A stretch of 11,232 nucleotides of DNA from SZUA-230 sp964581095 (lineage in GTDB: Bacteria > Bacteroidota > Bacteroidia > Cytophagales > Cyclobacteriaceae). Made by a program: the position numbers and the translations under genes. Positions 1-5,157 of this stretch are shown piece by piece. Location: assembly GCA_964581095.1 (NCBI GenBank), contig CAZONK010000118.1, positions 1 to 11,232 of the forward strand. The letters are read 5' to 3'. The number at the start of each line of letters is the position of its first letter. Position 1 is the first letter of the stretch. Under the pieces are notes generated by a model that worked only from the letters and a program-made list of their open reading frames with translations, was not told where the DNA came from and did no database searches.

Positions 1-60
1 CAATAGTTGATAAACTGCTTCAATCAAATCCTTGTCCTTTATCCAGCTTAAATAGGCCAT
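1..60 (-). CDS. 5' end of a probable type II restriction endonuclease gene (partial, runs off the window)
   Basis: Reading the minus strand from the ATG at 60-58 gives an uninterrupted frame of 20 codons to the window edge, beginning MAYLSWIKDKDLIEAV. It starts 74 bases downstream of the stop of the cytosine methyltransferase gene and runs in the same direction, the usual place for the partner nuclease of an R-M operon. The opening pattern (aromatic/Leu, Trp-Ile, Lys/Asp-rich, then a Leu-Ile helix) resembles the N-terminus I recall for Eco47II-like endonucleases (GGWCC/GGNCC class), but 20 residues cannot prove a family. No strong ribosome binding site precedes the ATG, which is normal for Bacteroidota. 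That it is a gene is moderately likely. That it is the cognate nuclease is inferred from position and from the methyltransferase type. Confidence 0.45.
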   Translation of the reverse strand, partial: MAYLSWIKDKDLIEAVYQLL

Positions 61-96
61 ATAATAATTGTCAAAGACCTAAGCTAGTAAAAAACA

Positions 97-122
97 AAAG
101 GTTGTCAAAGTCGTTAACCTTT
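97..122. repeat. Short inverted repeat between methyltransferase and downstream frame
   Basis: Arms AAAGGTT (97-103) and AACCTTT (116-122) enclose a 12-base loop in the 74-base gap between the methyltransferase stop and the ATG at 60. It has no T-run on the minus strand, so it is a poor terminator. It might be an mRNA stem or a binding site. The nonamer TTGTCAAAG occurs at 68-76 and again at 102-110 inside the loop region. Confidence 0.25.
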
Positions 123-134
123 GGAAGTTACGCA

Positions 135-1412
135 TTAATATAACTTCATTCTTATTTGGTCAAAGTCAAAGGTTCTTTCTTCAAGCCCGTAATTTCTATA
201 TGTTTCATTTAAAAATTTGATCAGTGAATAACCAATTTCCCTACCTAGATTAACAGGTACAGCATTCCCAATTTGTTTGTATTGATTTGAAATAGAACCG
301 GTAAATTCCCAATCATCCGGAAATGTTTGGATTCTAGCATATTCACGAATCGTAAAAGGTCGGGTTTCATCGGGGTGGCACCTTTCAGTTTGTTTTTGTG
401 CAGGACTACAGGTAAGTGTTAAACTGGGTTCTTCCCAACTCATTCGCCTGGCCATTCCGGTTTTACCTCCACCTAGGTAAAAACTTTTCTGCATGTATTC
501 TTTTTGTAATTTCAATGTTAAGTCCCTCCAGTAACCTCCTGGTGGAATTTTATCAAGTATTTGCTTTTTCCTTTTCGGGTATAAAGTACCCTCTGATTCT
601 GGCACATCTGTATTATATAGTTCTCCAGCTTTTAAGGCATCTTTAAGTGCATAAATCGTCTTGTACGGTTTTGGGTATTGAAATTCATTTTCAATATCTT
701 TTCTAATGCCAACCAGAATCAAACGTTCACGTTTTTGTGGAACTTTGTAGAAAATGGCTTTCAAAATCCTGGGGTCGATCGGCCGGTAACCGATTTCATC
801 CAAAATTGACTTCATTCCTTCAAGGGTTCTACCATTGTCATGATTTAGCAATCCCCTTACATTCTCACCGACACATATTAATGGTTTCGTCTCATCAACA
901 ACCCGGGCGAATTCATAGAATAATGTTCCCCGTGCATCTTCCATCCCAAGCTTTTTTCCTGCATAACTGAATGCCTGACAAGGAAACCCCCCGGTAACAA
1001 CATCAATTTTATCTTTGTAATTAGCAAAAGAAATATTCCTTATGTCATCTTCAATTACTTTCCAATTTGGTCGATTTATCCTTAATGTTTCAGCTGCCCA
1101 ATGGTCAATTTCATTCAGGGCAACACATTTTAAGCCTGATTTTTCGAGTCCAATCCCCAAACCTCCTGCTCCAGCGAACAACTCAATAACGGAATAATTA
1201 TGATCTGGACTAACTTGATTTCCGTTTTCGTTTGTATTAAATAAAAAATCCAGTTCATCAAAAACCTTTAGTTGCTCTTTTCGATAAACCCTGTAGTTAC
1301 TCATGGGTTCCCTGACAGCGGTTAGTTTACCATTATTGTCCCATCTTCTTAGGGTTTCTTTGCTTTTACCTAGTAAATCTGCAACTTCAGATAATGAATA
1401 ATAATCTTTCAT
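135..1412 (-). CDS. DNA (cytosine-5-)-methyltransferase with N-terminal MerR-like HTH
   Basis: The product (425 aa) transfers a methyl group from S-adenosylmethionine to C5 of cytosine in a short DNA target, protecting it from a partner endonuclease. Residues about 5-30 form a MerR-type helix-turn-helix (SLSEVADLLGKSKETLRRW). The catalytic domain follows: motif I FAGAGGLG near 79, motif IV FPCQ with nucleophile Cys145, motif VI ENV at 183-185, motif VIII QKRER at 226-230, a target-recognition region at about 250-320, motif IX-like RRMSWEEPSLTL near 322, and motif X QIGNAVPV near 380. The segment SPAQKQTERCHP recalls GGWCC/GGNCC methyltransferases, but the specificity is inferred. A TTG start at 1427 would add five residues; I prefer the ATG at 1412 because the HTH begins right after it. 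HTH extensions on m5C methyltransferases such as M.SsoII are known to repress their own promoters, so autoregulation is likely. All catalytic motifs are intact. Confidence 0.93.
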   Translation of the reverse strand: MKDYYSLSEVADLLGKSKETLRRWDNNGKLTAVREPMSNYRVYRKEQLKVFDELDFLFNTNENGNQVSPDHNYSVIELFAGAGGLGIGLEKSGLKCVALNEIDHWAAETLRINRPNWKVIEDDIRNISFANYKDKIDVVTGGFPCQAFSYAGKKLGMEDARGTLFYEFARVVDETKPLICVGENVRGLLNHDNGRTLEGMKSILDEIGYRPIDPRILKAIFYKVPQKRERLILVGIRKDIENEFQYPKPYKTIYALKDALKAGELYNTDVPESEGTLYPKRKKQILDKIPPGGYWRDLTLKLQKEYMQKSFYLGGGKTGMARRMSWEEPSLTLTCSPAQKQTERCHPDETRPFTIREYARIQTFPDDWEFTGSISNQYKQIGNAVPVNLGREIGYSLIKFLNETYRNYGLEERTFDFDQIRMKLY

Positions 1413-1434
1413 AGAATAAATAACCAAGTTATTA

Positions 1435-1450
1435 AACCTTACACATGGTT
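1435..1450. promoter_or_regulatory. Candidate operator: inverted repeat AACC-N8-GGTT
   Basis: AACC (1435-1438) and GGTT (1447-1450) form a small inverted repeat at the predicted transcription start of the methyltransferase gene, directly downstream of its -7 box. This is where an autorepressing HTH-methyltransferase would be expected to bind. Four-base arms occur easily by chance, so this is only a candidate. Confidence 0.2.
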
Positions 1451-1451
1451 A

Positions 1452-1480
1452 CAAATATATATTAAAATTGTCAGTTCAAA
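1452..1480 (-). promoter_or_regulatory. Bacteroidota-type promoter of the methyltransferase gene
   Basis: On the minus strand TTTG (1480-1477), a 17-base spacer and TATATTTG (1459-1452) match the -33 TTTG / -7 TAnnTTTG consensus of the phylum's primary sigma factor. Transcription would begin around 1445, giving a leader of roughly 30 bases before the ATG at 1412. It is the best two-box promoter I can see in the window. A weaker plus-strand box, TAAAATTG (1463-1470), may serve vsr and overlaps this promoter. Confidence 0.5.
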
Positions 1481-1504
1481 AGCAACATCAAATTAAAATC
1501 GGTC

Positions 1505-1972
1505 GTGGCCAAAGAATATAAAGAACAACGGATAAAAGTACCAAGGTTTGAAGAGTCTGCAGGTTTTTATACAACCACTCAGAGAAGTAAGCATATGTCT
1601 AAAATAAGGAGCAGAGACACAAAACCAGAATTGATCTTTCGTAAAGCCCTATTTGCAAGGAAGATGAGGTACCGAGTTGATTTTAAGAAGTTACCAGGCA
1701 AACCTGATATTGTTAACATGACAAAGAGGTTTGTGATTTTCATTGACGGGGAATTTTGGCATGGATATAATTGGGAGGAGAAAAAAGTTAGGATTAAATC
1801 AAATCGAGAATTCTGGATTCCGAAAATTGAGCGGAACATGCAGAGAGATAAAGAAATTAATAAGAAATTAAAGCATATGGGTTTTAGAGTCTTTAGATTT
1901 TGGGAACATGAAATTAGGAAGGATTTGGATAGTTGTTTGCAAAAAGTAATAAGTCATGTTGAATCTCTTTGA
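1505..1972 (+). CDS. vsr: Very short patch repair (Vsr-type) mismatch endonuclease
   Basis: The product (155 aa) is predicted to nick DNA 5' of the T in T:G mismatches that arise when 5-methylcytosine deaminates, starting repair back to C:G. The Vsr core is clear: QRSKHMSKIRSRDTKPE (26-42, Glu42 a likely catalytic residue), LPGKPDIV (63-70, Asp68 a metal ligand), FIDGEFWHG (79-87, His86), FWIPKIERNMQRD (103-115) and RFWEHE near 131. Relative to E. coli Vsr, the zinc ligands I recall (Cys66, His71, Cys73, Cys117) are replaced by Glu, Tyr, Trp and His, so this copy should fold without that zinc. The start is GTG at 1505; an in-frame stop lies at 1463-1465, and the next internal ATG (1595) would remove the N-terminal extension. 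It is divergent from the methyltransferase whose mutagenic side effect it would repair. Confidence 0.9.
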   Translation: MAKEYKEQRIKVPRFEESAGFYTTTQRSKHMSKIRSRDTKPELIFRKALFARKMRYRVDFKKLPGKPDIVNMTKRFVIFIDGEFWHGYNWEEKKVRIKSNREFWIPKIERNMQRDKEINKKLKHMGFRVFRFWEHEIRKDLDSCLQKVISHVESL

Positions 1973-2023
1973 GCACTGTTGAAAGTTTTGTTTTGTTGAG
2001 AAGTTGTGTGACTACGCTTATTG

Positions 2024-2037
2024 CAGAATCGCTTCTG
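2024..2037. other. Convergent spacer 1973-2108 with a small hairpin
   Basis: The 136-base spacer between the convergent vsr and mobA-like genes holds only a short stem, CAGAA (2024-2028) with TTCTG (2033-2037) around the loop TCGC. It lacks a clean T-run on either side, so a terminator role is weakly supported. I see no gene here. Confidence 0.2.
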
Positions 2038-2108
2038 TTGGCATATTTTAGATTTAAATAGCAGGTTTATATACCATTCAAAAGGATTCAATTATTAGGT
2101 TTACTAGG

Positions 2109-3284
2109 TTACACATCCGCTTTTTGATTTATTTTACTGACTGCCAGATCGTATTCTTCGGGATAGTTTACATTCATTAATTTGGTAACATCCGGTGCTA
2201 TAATCATGTTTACATCACTATTGATAAGCGCTTTGCGTGGGCAACTATAGCCCAGCGACAGAAAATGAAGGAGTTCCTGGTAGGCACGGGGTTCCCAGAT
2301 GGTAATCAGGGGTTCGGGAAATTTCCCTTCCGGATCCCAGAAGGCAGTTGCAATTTTTGACGGGTCCCTGTTCTCGATCAGGAAATCAATTATCTCTTCG
2401 TCCAAAAGTGGTAGATCGCTGGCCAAAGTAAGCCATGCTCCATCCGGGTTGGTTCTGAATGCCGAAAGAATCCCACCATATGGCCCCAGGTCCTCAAATG
2501 TATCGGGTAGGGGGCTATGTTTATCTTCAATTTCATTTACCTGGTCTTTACGACAGGAAGTAAATACCTTTGTACACTTGTTTTGCAATAATTCCCAGAC
2601 GAATTCTCTTTGAGGTTTTCCATGATAGTCAAGAAGGCCTTTGTCATGTTGCATCCGTGTACTTTTTCCGCCGGTCAAGACCAACCCGTAAAGAGCTGGG
2701 ATACTGTCTGATAAAAAACCAGAGATCCATTTGCTGATACTTACTGTATCATTCAGATCATAGATTGGAATTGACTCCCAGTCCACAACAGTGGTTTTAA
2801 TGTAATCCGGAGGTGAGGAATTTTTATCCGTCAATAGAAACATGACTACATTCGTTAAGCGGTCCAGTTTTTTCCCGAGTGGTTTTTTGGGATCAATCAC
2901 CACAATCTGGTTGCTCGCTTCGAAATGGTTCCCATTTACAATCACAAGGTCCTGATCAAAGAATATTTTTTTTAGTTGAAAAGGGTTTTTGCTCCCTTTC
3001 CAATCCACCTGGTAATAATTGATTTTATCAGTTAATTGTTTTTGACCTCCATGGGAAAGTGGATTTTCCGGATCAAAACCATTTTGATCAGCTTCATCAG
3101 CACTTTTGTGGTCGGCATCGATAAAAGCGATCTTATATTCACTCCCCAGTTCATCGATGATTTTGTTCGTTAGTTCCCTGATATTAGCGCAGGGTGTGCC
3201 CAGTATAGCCAGCTCGTTTCTTCCAAATGCACCCATCGAAGGTTTAACGAGCGATACGTGTTTCTTATGTGTCTTTTTATTCAT
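2109..3284 (-). CDS. mobA: MobB-like domain fused to MobA-type molybdenum cofactor guanylyltransferase
   Basis: The product (391 aa) would attach a nucleotide (GMP from GTP in known MobA) to molybdopterin, giving a dinucleotide cofactor in the cytoplasm. The C-terminal half is a GT-A nucleotidyltransferase: LVLTGGKSTRMQHDKGLL (201-218) is the nucleotide-binding signature, LGPYGGILSA lies near 266-275, and ASDLPLL (288-294) holds the Mg-binding Asp290. The N-terminal ~190 residues resemble MobB in layout (strand, nucleotide loop, helix, then IDADH), but the loop reads LGTPCANIREL rather than a Walker A GxxGxGKT/S. This fused form is, as I recall, common in Bacteroidota and little studied. The frame stays open upstream to an ATG at 3380, deep inside moaC; starts at 3284 (used here) or 3293 overlap the end of moaC by 8 or 17 bases, suggesting translational coupling. 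Substrate nucleotide (GTP or CTP) is inferred. Confidence 0.85.
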   Translation of the reverse strand: MNKKTHKKHVSLVKPSMGAFGRNELAILGTPCANIRELTNKIIDELGSEYKIAFIDADHKSADEADQNGFDPENPLSHGGQKQLTDKINYYQVDWKGSKNPFQLKKIFFDQDLVIVNGNHFEASNQIVVIDPKKPLGKKLDRLTNVVMFLLTDKNSSPPDYIKTTVVDWESIPIYDLNDTVSISKWISGFLSDSIPALYGLVLTGGKSTRMQHDKGLLDYHGKPQREFVWELLQNKCTKVFTSCRKDQVNEIEDKHSPLPDTFEDLGPYGGILSAFRTNPDGAWLTLASDLPLLDEEIIDFLIENRDPSKIATAFWDPEGKFPEPLITIWEPRAYQELLHFLSLGYSCPRKALINSDVNMIIAPDVTKLMNVNYPEEYDLAVSKINQKADV

Positions 3285-3762
3285 GACCTTCATATTTAAA
3301 GTGACTTTTTCCACCTTGTTTTTCCAGAAGGTGAATATCACCAATGATGATGTTATGAGAGAGGGCCTTGCACATGTCATAAATGGTAAGTGCCGCTACG
3401 GAAGCACCAGTTAAAGCTTCCATTTCAACCCCGGTTTTGGCTTCAACGGAAACTGTGCATATAATAATAGCTTTATCTCCTTCAGTTTTTATTTCTATTT
3501 TACAATTATCAATTGATATGGGATGACAGAAAGGGATTAGCATTGAAGTGTTTTTTGCCCCCATTGTTCCGGCAATAATTGCTGTATCAAAAACGGGTCC
3601 TTTTTTTGTATTTATCTCGCCGTTTTCAAGGTGTTTCATAATTTGTTCACCCAGTATTACCACAGCTTGTGCAATGGCTGTTCGGGATGTAACAACTTTC
3701 GCCGAAACGTCAACCATGCTCGGATTTCCTTCCTTATCAATATGAGAGAGTTTATCTTGCAT
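3277..3762 (-). CDS. moaC: Cyclic pyranopterin monophosphate synthase MoaC
   Basis: The 161-aa product converts the MoaA product 3',8-cyclo-7,8-dihydro-GTP to cyclic pyranopterin monophosphate, the first stable intermediate of molybdenum cofactor synthesis. The family signature is complete: MVDVSAKVVTSRTA (16-29), KKGPVFDTAIIAGTMGAK (53-70), LIPFCHP (75-81, His80), KTGVEMEALT (109-118, Glu113 and Glu115), LTIYDMCKAL (125-134, Asp129 and Lys132) and LLEKQGGKS near the C-terminus. These residues match the E. coli MoaC active-site His, Glu, Asp and Lys positions as I recall them. The length is typical. The gene is followed by an overlapping mobA-like gene on the same strand and is separated by 61 bases from divergent moeA, so the three probably form one functional locus. 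No moaA, moaD, moaE or mogA is in the window. Confidence 0.96.
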   Translation of the reverse strand: MQDKLSHIDKEGNPSMVDVSAKVVTSRTAIAQAVVILGEQIMKHLENGEINTKKGPVFDTAIIAGTMGAKNTSMLIPFCHPISIDNCKIEIKTEGDKAIIICTVSVEAKTGVEMEALTGASVAALTIYDMCKALSHNIIIGDIHLLEKQGGKSHFKYEGHE

Positions 3763-3823
3763 TCGCTATTAATCGACTGTTGATTAAGCTAACTGATGGC
3801 TAAAATTACAAACAATTATTGTT

Positions 3824-5044
3824 ATGATAACTTCTGAAGAGGCGTTTCGAATCATTTGCAGTACCAGTATTGAAAGGAATACGGAAATAGTAAAGCTGCG
3901 GGATGCCAGGGGAAGGATGCTTGCAGAGGATATTTATGCCGATCGGGATTTCCCACCTTTCGACCGGGTAACAATGGATGGTATTGCCATTAATTCAAAA
4001 TCATGGGAGCAAGGAAACAGGATTTTCATGATAGAATCCCTCCAAGCTGCGGGGAGTCCAAGATCAACATTGCAAAATCAGGATAACGCTATCGAAATAA
4101 TGACGGGGGCCATATTGCCTGATAATGTTGATGTAGTTATTAAATACGAAGAAACGGAAAAGATTGAAAATGAAGGAACAAAAAAGTTAAAAGTATATCG
4201 TAAGGATGTGCAACCATTTATGAATGTTCATCGGAAAGGAGAAGACCGGGAAAAAGGGGATTTGTTGATTCCAAAAGGCAGATCGATTTCTTCACCTGAA
4301 ATTGCAGTAATGGCGTCCGTTGGAAAATCGGCAGTTGAAGTACTTATACAACCTAAAGTGGCCATCATTGCCACAGGTGATGAGCTGGTGGATGTAGATA
4401 CGGTACCTTTACCTCATCAAATTCGTAAATCAAATATTTATAATCTCCAGGGCCAACTTGATGCTATGGGATTCGAATCATCCACTTTCCATCTTATAGA
4501 TAATAAAAAAATTCTCGAAGAAAGATTGACTGAAATAATGAAGCAATTTCCTTTGCTAATTCTTAGTGGAGGTGTATCGATGGGAAAGCTCGATTTCGTA
4601 CCGGAGATTTTAAAGAAATTGGGAGTTAAGGAACTATTCCATCGTGTAAAACAGCGACCGGGGAAGCCCCTGTGGTTTGGGAAATCAGAGAACAATATTG
4701 TTTTTGCCCTGCCGGGAAACCCTGTTTCGACATTTGTTTCCTTTGTAAAGTACATCAGGGGATGGATTTTTGCATTTTTGCATTTTACTCCTGCAAAAAT
4801 GTACGCCACCCTGACAGAAGATTTGGTTTTTAAACCTGACTTCACCTATTTTTTGCAGGTTAAAGTAAATTGTACATCGGATGGAAAGCTTGAAGCCACT
4901 CCCGTATCAGGCCATGGCTCCGGTGATCATGCCAACCTTCTTGATTGTGATGGAATTATGGAGCTACCGGCGGGAAAGGAAACATTTAGTAAAGGGGAGA
5001 ATTACGAGGTGCTGCTTTACCGTAACATCTTTGGGATATCGTAA
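3824..5044 (+). CDS. moeA: Molybdopterin molybdenumtransferase MoeA
   Basis: The 406-aa product inserts molybdate into adenylylated molybdopterin to yield active molybdenum cofactor in the cytoplasm. Visible hallmarks are PPFDRVTMDGIAI (44-56, Asp52), the EIMTGAILPDNVDVVIKYEE segment (91-110), ATGDELV (183-189, Glu187), LSGGVSMGKLDF (247-258, Asp257), KQRPGKPLWFG (276-286) and ALPGNPVST (295-303). The order gives the four-domain MoeA layout, with the MogA-like molybdopterin-binding domain at about 178-320 and a C-terminal beta-barrel domain to the end. The common PPFDNSAMDG motif reads PPFDRVTMDG here, which keeps the acidic residue. The ATG at 3824 is the natural start. Placement divergent from moaC/mobA supports the pathway call. 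MoeA is normally a dimer. Confidence 0.95.
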   Translation: MITSEEAFRIICSTSIERNTEIVKLRDARGRMLAEDIYADRDFPPFDRVTMDGIAINSKSWEQGNRIFMIESLQAAGSPRSTLQNQDNAIEIMTGAILPDNVDVVIKYEETEKIENEGTKKLKVYRKDVQPFMNVHRKGEDREKGDLLIPKGRSISSPEIAVMASVGKSAVEVLIQPKVAIIATGDELVDVDTVPLPHQIRKSNIYNLQGQLDAMGFESSTFHLIDNKKILEERLTEIMKQFPLLILSGGVSMGKLDFVPEILKKLGVKELFHRVKQRPGKPLWFGKSENNIVFALPGNPVSTFVSFVKYIRGWIFAFLHFTPAKMYATLTEDLVFKPDFTYFLQVKVNCTSDGKLEATPVSGHGSGDHANLLDCDGIMELPAGKETFSKGENYEVLLYRNIFGIS

Positions 5045-5048
5045 AATA

Positions 5049-5128
5049 ACATAAAGATTCTTCACTTTGTTCAGAATGACGACTTCTTACATAAAGATTC
5101 TTCACTTTGTTCAGAATGACGACTTCTT
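5049..5128. repeat. Two perfect tandem copies of a 40-bp palindromic intergenic repeat
   Basis: Copy 1 (5049-5088) and copy 2 (5089-5128) are identical over 40 bases and lie directly behind moeA. The core is an imperfect palindrome: ATTCT (5057-5061) pairs with AGAAT (5073-5077), with an inner AC-TTT-GT stem-loop and a 2x2 bulge; copy 2 repeats this 40 bases later. The core strongly resembles the interspersed 'GATTCTTC...TCAGAATGAC' element I recall from intergenic regions of many bacterial genomes. It sits between the convergent moeA and yfhO genes, and the second copy runs into a T-rich tail (5124-5132), so it may also end transcription. The tandem form implies recent duplication. Confidence 0.9.
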
Positions 5129-5157
5129 TTTTGTACTACCTTGAAAATACCAGGAAA

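Noticed and set aside
1413..1427. TTG start for the methyltransferase, adding five residues
   Set aside because: The ATG at 1412 lies directly before the HTH and gives a standard N-terminus; the extra residues add nothing recognisable.
3294..3380. Upstream ATG at 3380 as the mobA start
   Set aside because: It would overlap moaC by 104 bases, and the added residues do not resemble the family; the conserved part begins near 3284.
4438..4845. Minus-strand open frame of 135 codons inside moeA
   Set aside because: It is an antisense shadow of a clearly conserved gene, with no family motif, promoter or start context of its own.
5049..5128. CRISPR array
   Set aside because: Only two copies, directly abutting with no spacer between them.
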